Source: Roseomonas sp. (GTDB lineage: Bacteria > Pseudomonadota > Alphaproteobacteria > Acetobacterales > Acetobacteraceae). Taken from it: DNA of 64,000 bases. The position numbers and the translations under genes are program-made. Shown piece by piece: positions 17,703 to 26,081 of the stretch (the stretch's first letter is position 1; every line of letters begins with the position of its first letter). The stretch covers positions 62,001 through 126,000 of the forward strand of contig JAPSLO010000003.1 of NCBI GenBank assembly GCA_031180725.1, in the 5' to 3' direction. Below the pieces are notes generated by a model. The model made no database searches, was not told where the DNA came from, and saw only the letters and a program-made list of their open reading frames with translations.

Positions 17703-18394
17703 CACGCAGCCTCTCCCACGAAGGCATTCCAGCCCCGGGCGCGCAACTCGCAGGCCGGGCAGGTGCCGCAGCCGGCACCCCAGGGGTGCGGCGTGCGCTC
17801 GCCCAGATAGCAGGAATGCGTCCGACTGCGGATAGCCTGCACCAGCGCGTCGCCGCCGAGGTCCTGCGCCAGTTCCCAGGTGGCCTTCTTGTCGCGCCAC
17901 ATCAGGGGCGTGTGCAGCACGAAGCGCCTCTCCATGCCCAGGTTCAGTACGACCTGTAGCGCCTTGATCGTGTCGTCGCGACAATCGGGATAGCCGGAAT
18001 AGTCGGTCTCGCACACGCCGGTCACGATGTGCTTCAGGTCACGGCGGAAGGCGAGCGCGGCGGCGAAGGTCAGGAAGATCAGGTTGCGGCCGGGGACGAA
18101 GGTGTTGGGCAGGCCGCCGGTGTCCATTTGGATCGCCACCTCCCGCGTCAGGGAGGTTTCGCTGATCGCGCCCAGCGCATCCAGCTTCACCAGATGGTCC
18201 TCACCCAGCTTGTCCGCCCAGGGCGTGGTGGCGAGGAAGGCGCGGAACTGGGCGCGGATCTCCAGCTCCACACGGTGCCGCTGCCCATAGTCGAAGCCAA
18301 TGGTCTCGACATGGCCGAAGCGCGAAAGCGCCCAGGCCAGGCAGGTGGCGGAATCCTGCCCGCCGGAGAAGAGCACCAGGGCGCCATCACTCAT
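17702..18394 (-). CDS. queC: 7-cyano-7-deazaguanine synthase QueC
   Basis: A 230-residue cytoplasmic enzyme that converts 7-carboxy-7-deazaguanine to preQ0 with ammonia and ATP. The PP-loop [14 protein letters not shown] is at residue 9. The zinc site is made by Cys in HSCYLGER near residue 195 and [14 protein letters not shown] near residue 210. The length is normal. It overlaps queG upstream and the transporter downstream. FolE, QueD and QueE, which make its substrate, are not in this window. Confidence 0.95.
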   Translation of the reverse strand: MSDGALVLFSGGQDSATCLAWALSRFGHVETIGFDYGQRHRVELEIRAQFRAFLATTPWADKLGEDHLVKLDALGAISETSLTREVAIQMDTGGLPNTFVPGRNLIFLTFAAALAFRRDLKHIVTGVCETDYSGYPDCRDDTIKALQVVLNLGMERRFVLHTPLMWRDKKATWELAQDLGGDALVQAIRSRTHSCYLGERTPHPWGAGCGTCPACELRARGWNAFVGEAA

Positions 18395-19434
18395 TCAGCC
18401 AGCCTTTCCGCAGCCCAGCGGGCGCAATCGGCCACCACCGGGTCGGGGTCTTCCGTCAGATGCTGCGCAATGCAGCGCAGCGCGGGATCCGCGCTGTTGC
18501 CGATGGCCACCAGCACATTGCGGACGAAGCGGTTGCGCCCGATGCGCTTGATCGGGCTGCCGCTGAACAGGGCACGGAAGGCGGCGTCGTCCAGCATGGC
18601 GAGTTCCGTCAACTTCGGCGCGGTCAGCTCGGCGCGGGGCGCGAAGGCGGGTTCGCTATGGGCGCGAGCGAACTTGTTCCAGGGGCAGACGGCCAGGCAG
18701 TCGTCGCAGCCATAGATGCGGTTGCCCATCCGCGCGCGGAGATCCTCGGGGATCGGGCCATGATGCTCGATGGTCAGGTAGGAGATGCAGCGCCGTGCAT
18801 CGAGCCGGTAGGGGGCGGGGAAGGCATCCGTCGGGCAAACGCTCAGGCAGCGGGTGCAGGAGCCGCAATGGTCGGTCTCGGCATGGTCCGGCGTCAGGTC
18901 GAGCGTGCAGAAAACCTCGCCCAGGAAGAGCCAGGAGCCATGCGTGCGGGAGACGAGGTTGGTGTGCTTGCCCTGCCAGCCGAGCCCGGCCTGCTGCGCC
19001 AGCGGCTTCTCCATCACCGGCGCGGTGTCCACGAAGACCTTCAGGTCGCTGCCCTTGAAGCGATGCGCCATCCACTGGCCCAGCCGCTTCAGCCTGCCCT
19101 TGATGAGGTCGTGGTAATCCCGGTTGCGGGCATAGACGCTGATCGTGGCGCGATCCGGTCGCGCCAGGGTTCCCAGCGGATCCTCCGCCGGCGCGTAGCT
19201 GGTGCCGAGGGAGATGACGCTGACCGCTTCCGGCCAGAGGGCGCGGGGATGGGCGCGCTGTTCCAGGCGGGCTTCCATCCAGGCCATGTTGCCATGCTGG
19301 CCCTCGGCGACGAAGCGGGCCAGCCTTTCGCGGGCTTCCTCCGGCAGATGGGCGCGGGTGAAGGCGATGGCGTCGAAGCCGAGTTCAGCGGCCTTCGCGC
19401 GGATCTCGCCGCGCGCCTCGGCGGGCGAGGGCAT
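18391..19434 (-). CDS. queG: Epoxyqueuosine reductase QueG
   Basis: A 347-residue cobalamin and iron-sulfur enzyme that performs the last step, reducing epoxyqueuosine to queuosine in tRNA. Two [4Fe-4S] cysteine sets are seen: [12 protein letters not shown] near residue 195 and [13 protein letters not shown] near residue 245. [20 protein letters not shown] is also typical. A C-terminal HEAT-like part ([15 protein letters not shown]) is present. ATG at 19434 is chosen because sequence upstream is intergenic in quality and holds a hairpin. It overlaps queC by four bases (ATGA). Confidence 0.93.
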   Translation of the reverse strand: MPSPAEARGEIRAKAAELGFDAIAFTRAHLPEEARERLARFVAEGQHGNMAWMEARLEQRAHPRALWPEAVSVISLGTSYAPAEDPLGTLARPDRATISVYARNRDYHDLIKGRLKRLGQWMAHRFKGSDLKVFVDTAPVMEKPLAQQAGLGWQGKHTNLVSRTHGSWLFLGEVFCTLDLTPDHAETDHCGSCTRCLSVCPTDAFPAPYRLDARRCISYLTIEHHGPIPEDLRARMGNRIYGCDDCLAVCPWNKFARAHSEPAFAPRAELTAPKLTELAMLDDAAFRALFSGSPIKRIGRNRFVRNVLVAIGNSADPALRCIAQHLTEDPDPVVADCARWAAERLAE

Positions 19435-19451
19435 CGCGGCCCTCGCCGCCG

Positions 19452-19476
19452 CTTTCCCCCGCACGGCGGGGGAGGG
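19452..19476 (-). promoter_or_regulatory. Hairpin in the queF-queG gap
   Basis: CCCCCGC and GCGGGGG pair around ACG and extend with G-T pairs and neighbours. It lies in the only real gap (55 bp) of the queuosine operon and may set the relative level of the downstream half. It partly resembles the CCTCTCCCGC palindromes seen elsewhere. Confidence 0.35.
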
Positions 19477-19489
19477 AGAGGTGGCCTGA

Positions 19490-19957
19490 TCAGCCGCGGC
19501 CACGGTAGTTCGGCACATCCTGGGGCGGAATCCACACGCCCTCCGGCGCCGCTGCGCTCTGCCAGAAGACGTCGATCGGCATGCCGCCGCGCGGATACCA
19601 ATAGCCGCCGATGCGCAGCCATTCGGGCGAGAGCAGTTCCACCAGCTTCAGCCCGATACCCACCGTGCAGGCCTCATGGAAGGCGCCGTGGTTGCGGAAG
19701 CTGGTGAGGTAGAGCTTCAGCGACTTGCTCTCCACAAGCCAGTCCCGCGGCACGTAGTCGATCATCAGATGCGCGAAATCCGGCTGGCCGGTCATCGGGC
19801 AGAGCGAGGTGAATTCCGGCGCGGTGAAGCGCACGCAATAGCGCGTGCCGGGATGCGGATTGGGCACGCGCTCCAGCACCGCTTCCTCCGGCGAGGCCGG
19901 GATGCGGCTGGCATGGCCGAGCTGGGTCAGGCCGGAGACGTCCGTGGTGATGCTCAT
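19490..19957 (-). CDS. queF: NADPH-dependent preQ0 reductase QueF
   Basis: A 155-residue short-form (unimodular) nitrile reductase that turns preQ0 into preQ1 with two NADPH. The catalytic Cys lies in [15 protein letters not shown] near residue 52, with the Asp in the same segment. The hallmark [21 protein letters not shown] sits at about residues 75-95. The stop is followed by the hairpin-bearing gap to queG. The start overlaps the tgt stop by four bases (ATGA). Confidence 0.94.
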   Translation of the reverse strand: MSITTDVSGLTQLGHASRIPASPEEAVLERVPNPHPGTRYCVRFTAPEFTSLCPMTGQPDFAHLMIDYVPRDWLVESKSLKLYLTSFRNHGAFHEACTVGIGLKLVELLSPEWLRIGGYWYPRGGMPIDVFWQSAAAPEGVWIPPQDVPNYRGRG

Positions 19958-21108
19958 GCGGCCTCCTTCTCCGGCTCGCCCTCCGGCGTTCCCTCGGGCG
20001 CGCCGCCTTCCCAGCCCGCCAGGATCGCGGCGGCCTCCGCCTCGAAACGGCGTTCAATGATGGCGCGGCGCAGGCGGGCCATCAGGGACTGATAGTAGCG
20101 GATATTGTGCCAGGTCAGCAGCATCGGGCCGAGCATCTCTTCGGCCTTGAACAGGTGATGCAGATAGGCGCGAGAATGCCGGGTGCAGACCGGGCAGTCG
20201 CAATCGGCGTCCAGCGGGGAGGCATCATCCGCGTGGCGCGCGTTGCGCAGGTTCAGGACGCCACGGCTGGTATAGGCCCGGCCGGTGCGGCCGCTGCGGG
20301 TCGGGATCACGCAGTCGAACATGTCCACGCCGCGGCGGACGGATTCCACCAGGTCATGCGGCGTGCCCACGCCCATCAGGTAGCGCGGCGCCTGGGTGGG
20401 CAGCAGCGGCACCGTTACATCCAACACGCGCAGCATCTCGGCCTGGCCCTCGCCCACCGCCAGGCCGCCGATGGCATAGCCCTCGAAGCCGATGCCGGTC
20501 AGGGCGGCGACGCTTTCGGCGCGCAGGTCGTCATAGGTGCTGCCTTGCACGATGCCGAACAGGCCGTAGCCCTCGCGTGGGACGAAGGTCTCGCGGCAGC
20601 GCGCGGCCCAGCGCATGGAGATGCGCATGCTCTGCGCCGCCTGCTCATGCGTGGCCGGGAAGGGCGTGCATTCGTCGAAGCACATGGTCACATCGGCATC
20701 CAGCAGGTGCTGGATCTGCACGCTGCGCTCCGGCGTCAGGCGGTGATAGCTGCCATCCACATGGCTGCGGAAGGTGACGCCATCCGCATCCATTTTCCGC
20801 AGATCCGTCAGGCTCATCACCTGGAAGCCGCCGGAATCCGTCAGGATCGGCCCCGGCCAGTCCATCATACTGTGCAGCCCGCCCAGCCGCGCGACGCGCT
20901 CCGCGCCCGGGCGCAGCATCAGGTGATAGGTGTTGCCCAGCACCATCCGCGCCCCGGTGGAGCGCACGGCATCCGACGTCATCGCCTTCACCGTTCCGGC
21001 GGTGCCCACCGGCATGAAGACGGGCGTGGGCACCTCGCCATGCGCCGTGAGCAAAGTGCCGGCGCGCGCCGCGCCGTCAGAGGTCGAATGGGTCCAGCGC
21101 AGGGTCAT
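19954..21108 (-). CDS. tgt: tRNA-guanine transglycosylase Tgt
   Basis: A 384-residue TIM-barrel enzyme that exchanges guanine at the wobble position of GUN-anticodon tRNAs for preQ1. The general catalytic Asp is in [11 protein letters not shown] near residue 90 and the nucleophile Asp in [18 protein letters not shown] near residue 260. The zinc site is [11 protein letters not shown] plus a later His in LLTWHN. The length is normal. It overlaps queA and queF by four bases at each end. Confidence 0.95.
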   Translation of the reverse strand: MTLRWTHSTSDGAARAGTLLTAHGEVPTPVFMPVGTAGTVKAMTSDAVRSTGARMVLGNTYHLMLRPGAERVARLGGLHSMMDWPGPILTDSGGFQVMSLTDLRKMDADGVTFRSHVDGSYHRLTPERSVQIQHLLDADVTMCFDECTPFPATHEQAAQSMRISMRWAARCRETFVPREGYGLFGIVQGSTYDDLRAESVAALTGIGFEGYAIGGLAVGEGQAEMLRVLDVTVPLLPTQAPRYLMGVGTPHDLVESVRRGVDMFDCVIPTRSGRTGRAYTSRGVLNLRNARHADDASPLDADCDCPVCTRHSRAYLHHLFKAEEMLGPMLLTWHNIRYYQSLMARLRRAIIERRFEAEAAAILAGWEGGAPEGTPEGEPEKEAA

Positions 21109-22205
21109 TCGGGAAGGTCACCTTCGCAGCGGAACAGCAGACTGCCGTCGCCATAGGAGAAGAAGCGGTATTGCTGCGCGACGGCATGGGCATAGGCCGC
21201 GCGCATCCGCCGCTGGCCGGCAAAGGCCGAAACCAGCATCAGCAGGGTGGATTTTGGCAGGTGGAAATTGGTCAGCAGCGCATCCACCGCGCGGAAGCGG
21301 TAGCCCGGCAGGATGAACAGCTCCGTCAGACCGCGGAAGGGCTGGATGCTGCCATCCGGGCCCGCCGCAGTTTCCGTCACGCGCAGCGCCGTGGTGCCCA
21401 CGGCCACCACGCGCCGACCGGCGGCGCGGGCGGCGTTGATGGTCTCCGCCGCTTCCGGCGTCACCTCACCCCATTCCTGGTGGATGCGGTGGCGGCGCGG
21501 ATCATCCTCCCGCACCGGCAGGAAGGTGCCGGCGCCGACATGCAGCGTCACGGTCGCGCGCCGGATGCCGCGCGCCTCCAGCGCGGCCAGCAGGCGATCC
21601 GTGAAATGCAGGCTGGCGGTGGGGGCGGCGACGGCGCCGGGGCGTCTGGCGAAGACCGTCTGGTAGTCCTCGGCATCCTCCGGCTTCGGGCCGCTCTCGC
21701 GCTGGATGTAGGGGGGCAGGGGGATCTCGCCGGCCTTGTCCAGCGCGGCGGCCAGCGCCGCTTGGTCGGGCCCGAAATCCAGGATGGCGCCGCCGCCCTC
21801 CTGGCGCTCGATCACGCGGGCCGTGCAGTCCTCGGCACCCTCGATTGTCACGGTGTCTCCGGCGCGCAGCCGCCGGGCGTTGCGCACCAAGGCGTGCCAG
21901 AGCCCGCCCCCTTCGGCGCGGTTCAGCATGATCTCCACCCGCGCTTCGCCGCGCCGGCCGTGCAGCCGGGCAGGAATCACACGGGTATCATTCACCACCA
22001 GCACATCGCCCGGATCGAGCAGCGCGGGGAGGTCCAGCACCCCGCGGTCCTCCAGGCCGGTGTCCCGCACCACCAGCAGGCGCGCGGAATCGCGCGGCCT
22101 CGCGGGCGCCTGGGCGATCAGGCGCTCGGGCAGCTCATAGTCGAAATCCTCGGTGCGGAGGGGCGGGGGGCCGGCACCGGGCGCGGGGGGAGGGGCCTCC
22201 GGCAT
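21105..22205 (-). CDS. queA: tRNA ribosyltransferase-isomerase QueA
   Basis: A 366-residue enzyme that adds an epoxycyclopentane ring from S-adenosylmethionine to preQ1 in tRNA, giving epoxyqueuosine. [14 protein letters not shown] near residue 20, [41 protein letters not shown] and [19 protein letters not shown] are all family signatures. ATG at 22205 adds a proline-rich lead of about 18 residues; an internal start is possible. It opens the queuosine operon, whose promoter must lie in the 90-bp gap upstream. Confidence 0.95.
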   Translation of the reverse strand: MPEAPPPAPGAGPPPLRTEDFDYELPERLIAQAPARPRDSARLLVVRDTGLEDRGVLDLPALLDPGDVLVVNDTRVIPARLHGRRGEARVEIMLNRAEGGGLWHALVRNARRLRAGDTVTIEGAEDCTARVIERQEGGGAILDFGPDQAALAAALDKAGEIPLPPYIQRESGPKPEDAEDYQTVFARRPGAVAAPTASLHFTDRLLAALEARGIRRATVTLHVGAGTFLPVREDDPRRHRIHQEWGEVTPEAAETINAARAAGRRVVAVGTTALRVTETAAGPDGSIQPFRGLTELFILPGYRFRAVDALLTNFHLPKSTLLMLVSAFAGQRRMRAAYAHAVAQQYRFFSYGDGSLLFRCEGDLPE

Positions 22206-22258
22206 GGCCGCGGCATGTGGCGCGGGCGGCGGGGGTTGTCCAGCGCGGTCCAGGGTGG

Positions 22259-22289
22259 GCGGCCATGCCCCAAAGGCAGGGGCGGCCGC
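22259..22289 (-). terminator. Hairpin between the DUF1501 unit and queA
   Basis: GCGGCC and GGCCGC pair, followed after a two-base bulge by GCCCC and GGGGC, around a seven-base loop. It follows the stop of the small protein gene and precedes queA on the same strand, so it probably separates the two units. Confidence 0.42.
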
Positions 22290-22295
22290 ATAAGG

Positions 22296-22631
22296 TCAGC
22301 CGCGCGGCCTCCAGCGGACCAGGTGGCCCAGATCATCGGCGCTGCCGTCGCTGACGCCGAGAATGGCGTGCAGTTCGACCCTGCCCCGACCGGGGATGTC
22401 CAGCACCGGCGGATCGATGCTGGCGGGGGTGGTGCCGTCCGGCGCCTCCACGACGCCGGCGGGGACCGGCTCGCCGGTGCTGCCCGCGGCATTCTCCTGC
22501 GGCGTCGCGCCCTGCGGCTCATCGCGCCCGGCATAGCGATTGGGCTTCACGGGCGAGAGGCTGTAGCGCGTCTCCGGCGGGGCACCGGGGCGGGTGACCT
22601 GATAGCGAAAGACCTCGAACTGCTCGGGCAA
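22296..22631 (-). CDS. Small hypothetical protein, TTG start
   Basis: A 111-residue protein that I do not recognise. The reading PEQFEVFRYQVTRPG, then ETRYSLSPVKPNRYAGR near residue 25 and VLDIPGRGRVELHAILG near residue 80, is amino-acid balanced, unlike shadow frames. The TTG start is chosen because GGAGAGGA lies eight bases upstream and earlier sequence is arginine- and proline-rich noise. It follows the DUF1501 gene by 62 bases on the same strand and may be the third member of that unit. No signal peptide, membrane segment or cysteine motif is seen. Confidence 0.5.
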   Translation of the reverse strand: MPEQFEVFRYQVTRPGAPPETRYSLSPVKPNRYAGRDEPQGATPQENAAGSTGEPVPAGVVEAPDGTTPASIDPPVLDIPGRGRVELHAILGVSDGSADDLGHLVRWRPRG

Positions 22632-22693
22632 GGGCGTCGTCCTCTCCGTCCGGCGGCGGAACGCCGGGGGAGCGGAGAGGGTTCGTCGCCGGG

Positions 22694-23884
22694 TCAGGCC
22701 CTGACCAGGCCCCGCAGCGGCTGCACCGCGCCGCTCTCCGGGAAGGCCTGGGCCACCGCGCGACCCGGCAGGCGCAGATGGTCGCGCAGCAGGGCCTTGG
22801 CGATGGCACGCAGGTCCGTGGTGGGGCGCAGGTCCCGGTTGTCCAGCAGCCCGTCCCGCGTCAGGCCGGGCCAATCCGCCAGCACCCGTCCGCCGGCGAC
22901 CGCGCCGCCCAGCAGGAATGCCACCCCGCCCGTGCCGTGATCGGTGCCCCTGTTGCCGTTCGCCCGCGCCGTACGGCCGAATTCGGTGACCACCAGCACG
23001 GCCGTGTCCGCCCAGGCGGCGCCCAGGTTCCGGCGCAGCTCCGCGATACCGGAATCGAGCGCCTGCAGGGGCTGCTGGATGCGGTTGATCTGCTGGGCAT
23101 GGGTGTCCCAGCCGCCGATTTCCAGCGCCGCCACGCGCGGCCCGTCGGGCTGCGCCAGCAACCTTCCGGCCGCGGCGGCCAGGCGCAGGAAACCATTGCG
23201 CTCGGGCTCCGCGCCCTGGCCTAGCCGGTCCGCGGCATAGCCGCGGGCGCGCAGCCCTTCCTGGAAGACCGGGCCCAGCAGGGGATCGGCCTGCTGCAAC
23301 GCCGCCAGGCGGTGCATCACATCCGGCGAGGGCTGTTCCAGCCCCGGCGGGGCATAGGATCCGACCTGGGCCGGCCCGCGCAGCAGCAGCGGCACGCCGG
23401 TGCCCACCGCCAGCCCGGTGCGCGCCTGGCCATTCGCCGCCGGCATGGCCTGCAGGGCGCGGTTCAGCCAGCCGCTGGTCAACCGCTGCTCGGCCCCCCC
23501 TTCCAGCAGGTCCTGAGCTTCGAAATGCGAACGGCTGCGATAGGGGCCGGCCACGGCATGCAGAATCAGCGCCTGGTCCTGGCGGTAGAGCGCGTGCAGT
23601 TCGGCGAGCGCGGGATGCAGCCCGAAGCGCCCGCCGAGATCGAGCAGCCCGCCCTCCTGCCCAGGCTCGGGCAGCAGCAGCGGGGCGCGCAGCTCGGCCA
23701 TGTTGGGATCGGCATAGGGCTGCACCACGAATAACCCGTCCATCGCGCCGCGGAGCAGTACCACCACCAGCCGGCGCTCGCCGGCCGCCTGTGCCAGCGC
23801 CAGGCGCGAGGAGCCGAGGACAAAGGTGGCGCCCAGCCCCAGCAGCAGCCCGCGGCGCGAGAGGGAGAAGGAAGCGTGGCTCAT
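22694..23884 (-). CDS. DUF1501 domain protein (Tat-exported)
   Basis: A 396-residue protein. The N-terminus SLSRRGLLLGLGATFVLG is a twin-arginine signal, so a folded protein is exported. The body, RRLVVVLLRGAMDGLFVVQPY, RFGLHPALAELHALY and TDHGTGGVAFLLGG with ILHAVAGPYRSRSHF, is typical of DUF1501, a sulfatase/alkaline phosphatase-like fold. It is translationally coupled to the DUF1800 gene upstream (ATGA overlap). These two families travel together in many bacteria; their role is not established. Confidence 0.85.
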   Translation of the reverse strand: MSHASFSLSRRGLLLGLGATFVLGSSRLALAQAAGERRLVVVLLRGAMDGLFVVQPYADPNMAELRAPLLLPEPGQEGGLLDLGGRFGLHPALAELHALYRQDQALILHAVAGPYRSRSHFEAQDLLEGGAEQRLTSGWLNRALQAMPAANGQARTGLAVGTGVPLLLRGPAQVGSYAPPGLEQPSPDVMHRLAALQQADPLLGPVFQEGLRARGYAADRLGQGAEPERNGFLRLAAAAGRLLAQPDGPRVAALEIGGWDTHAQQINRIQQPLQALDSGIAELRRNLGAAWADTAVLVVTEFGRTARANGNRGTDHGTGGVAFLLGGAVAGGRVLADWPGLTRDGLLDNRDLRPTTDLRAIAKALLRDHLRLPGRAVAQAFPESGAVQPLRGLVRA

Positions 23885-25212
23885 CGGCGCATGAACTCCG
23901 GGCTGCCGAACAGCAGGGTCAGCGCTTCACGCGGCGAACCGGCACCCCGCAGGGCGGCCACCGTCTCGGCCCGGGCGAAGGGGCCAAGCGCCGCCTCCAC
24001 CACCTCCGCCATATCGGTCTGCTCCATCCGGCCGGCCTGAGTATAGGCCCATTCCACCCGGCGCATGATGGCTTCCGGCGCCGCCCAGGCGCGGCCGGTG
24101 TCCGCCCAGCCATTGGGCTGCGGCGCGGTCCAGAGCGGCTGGCCGAGTGCGGCCAGGCCGGTCACCGCGGCGTTCGGCCGCCTCTCGCCAGTGGCGCGCA
24201 GCAGGGCGAGGACGAAATCCTGCGGGCTGCGCAGCTTGGACAGCGGCGGGTCCCAGGCCTGGGGCAGGGCGATCAGCACGCGATAGGTGGCGCCCAGATC
24301 GCCTTCCGTCCGGCGCAGCGCGGCTTCCAGCGCGCGCACGGCTTCGGGCGGGGGATCATCATCCACGAAGTGCCGGGCCAGCTTCACGGCCAGGTGACGC
24401 CAAGTAGCGGGGTGGGTGGCCAGGAAGCGCAGCACCTGCTCCTGGCTTTCCGGCCCTTCGGGGAAGCGCCGGCCCAGCAGCGTCTTTGGGCCAGGTTCAT
24501 GCATTTCCGGCCGCCAGATGAAGCCGTAGGGCGGGTTGTCCATGTTGACGGACCAGCCCGTCAGCACCTTGGCGAATTCCTGCACGTCGCCCTGGGTGTA
24601 GCCGCCTGCCGGGGAGAGGGTGTGCAGTTCCAGCACCTCTCGCGCCAGGTTCTCGTTCAGGCCGCGGTTGCGGCGCTGGCCGAGCCGGCTGTTCGGCCCG
24701 ATGGAGCTGTGGTTGTCCAGGTAGATCAGCATGGCCGGGTGGCGCGTGGCGGCCACCAGCATGTCGGCGAAGCGGCCGGTGAGGTGAGGGCGGATCGCCT
24801 CCCGCTCCAGCGTCGGCGGCAGGGCACCCACGGCGCCCGCGCGGCGGCTGACCGTGAAGTGGTTCATCCAGAAATCCACCAGCCTTTCCCGGAAGGGCTG
24901 GCTGGTGGCGAGCCGCCACTGGGCCCAGGCCAGGCCTTCCTCCCGCGCCAGGCGGGCGAGCGGGGAGCGGCCTTCGGGCGCCGGCGGCGCGATGCCGGGC
25001 GGCTGTTCGCGCGCCTGCCGCTGGGCGGCCCGCCGCCTGGCGATGGTCTCCTCCCGCGCTGCAATGGCCTCGGAGGTGCTTGCACCTTCAGGCGCGGCGG
25101 CGGGGCGGACGAGTTGCTCCTCGAGCCAGGCAACGGGGTCGGAGGGAGGAGGCTCGCCCAGGCGGAGGCCGTAGCCGAAGCGGACCACCGCGATATGGCT
25201 GCGGATCGACAT
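23881..25212 (-). CDS. DUF1800 domain protein
   Basis: A 443-residue protein of the DUF1800 family: VVRFGYGLRLGEPPPSDPVAWLEEQL at the start, DFWMNHFTVSR near residue 113, ATRHPAMLIYLDNHSSIGPNSR near residue 150, NENLAREVLELHTLSPAGGYTQGDVQEFAKVLTGW near residue 190 and LAVKLARHFVDDDPP near residue 270. No clear signal peptide is seen, which is odd since its partner carries a Tat signal; the pair may be exported together. It overlaps the DUF1501 gene by four bases. Function unknown. Confidence 0.85.
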   Translation of the reverse strand: MSIRSHIAVVRFGYGLRLGEPPPSDPVAWLEEQLVRPAAAPEGASTSEAIAAREETIARRRAAQRQAREQPPGIAPPAPEGRSPLARLAREEGLAWAQWRLATSQPFRERLVDFWMNHFTVSRRAGAVGALPPTLEREAIRPHLTGRFADMLVAATRHPAMLIYLDNHSSIGPNSRLGQRRNRGLNENLAREVLELHTLSPAGGYTQGDVQEFAKVLTGWSVNMDNPPYGFIWRPEMHEPGPKTLLGRRFPEGPESQEQVLRFLATHPATWRHLAVKLARHFVDDDPPPEAVRALEAALRRTEGDLGATYRVLIALPQAWDPPLSKLRSPQDFVLALLRATGERRPNAAVTGLAALGQPLWTAPQPNGWADTGRAWAAPEAIMRRVEWAYTQAGRMEQTDMAEVVEAALGPFARAETVAALRGAGSPREALTLLFGSPEFMRR

Positions 25213-25325
25213 GCCCGCGAGAATAACAGGTCACCGTGCGGGACAGGCATCTCGGGCTGCCACCCCGGGTAACGAAAGGTGACGCGACGCGCTATGAGGG
25301 CGGGGTCACCTGCGGAGACGGAGCC

Positions 25326-25880
25326 ATGCCCCGCGTCCTCGTGCTGTTTCATTCCACCTACGGCAACCTGGAGCGCATGGCCGATGCCATGGCCGAGGGC
25401 GCACGGTCCGAGGGTGCGGAGGTGGCGGTGAAGCGCGTGCCGGAACTGCTTTCGGCCGAGCAGATCCGCGCGATGGGTGCCAAGCCCAACACCGCCCCGA
25501 TTGCCGCCCCCGAGGAACTGCCGGATTACGACGCGGTCATCGTTGGCACGCCCACGCGCTACGGGCGCATGGCCACCCAGATGGCGCATTTCTGGGACCA
25601 GACCGGGGCGATCTGGAGCCGCGGGGCACTGGTGGGGAAGGTGGGCGGCGCCTTCACCTCGGCCGCCACCAAGCATGGCGGGCTGGAGGTGACGCTGCTG
25701 GCGCTGCACACGCTGCTGCTGCACCACGGCATGATGGTAGCTGGGCTGCCCTATCCCCAGCCGGGCGAAATCCGACCGGAGGAGATCGCCGGCATGTCTC
25801 CTTGCGGCGCCACCACGGTGGCCGGCGCCCGCTTCCAGGGCGCCCATATCGCCAGGCTGGCAGCCCGGCTGGCAGGATAG
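25326..25880 (+). CDS. wrbA: NAD(P)H:quinone oxidoreductase WrbA
   Basis: A 184-residue flavodoxin-like FMN protein that reduces quinones by two electrons in the cytoplasm. [19 protein letters not shown] at residue 8 is the FMN phosphate loop. [21 protein letters not shown] near residue 73 and [17 protein letters not shown] near residue 103 are WrbA landmarks. ATG at 25326 has GGAG just upstream; an earlier in-frame ATG adds unlike sequence. It stands alone, ahead of the EF-G gene. Confidence 0.9.
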   Translation: MPRVLVLFHSTYGNLERMADAMAEGARSEGAEVAVKRVPELLSAEQIRAMGAKPNTAPIAAPEELPDYDAVIVGTPTRYGRMATQMAHFWDQTGAIWSRGALVGKVGGAFTSAATKHGGLEVTLLALHTLLLHHGMMVAGLPYPQPGEIRPEEIAGMSPCGATTVAGARFQGAHIARLAARLAG

Positions 25881-26008
25881 CCATCGCGGGCCGGGAGGCG
25901 CCGCATCGGCAGGGGGCGGCCAATCCAGACCCGCACCCCCGCCATGCATGCCTGGGCGCTTGCAAAATCGGGTCGGAGAGGGCATCTCCGCGCCGCACAA
26001 AGCTGATT

Positions 26009-26020
26009 CGATAGCTATCG
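26009..26020. promoter_or_regulatory. Perfect palindrome upstream of the EF-G gene
   Basis: CGATAGCTATCG lies 61 bases before the EF-G start in a locally less GC-rich stretch of a 201-bp gap. It could be an operator or overlap a -10 region. No matching second copy was seen in the window. Confidence 0.35.
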
Positions 26021-26081
26021 GGCGGACACCAAGGGCGGAACGGCCTTTGGGGACGTCCGTTTTCGTCCATGGAGGCCCATC

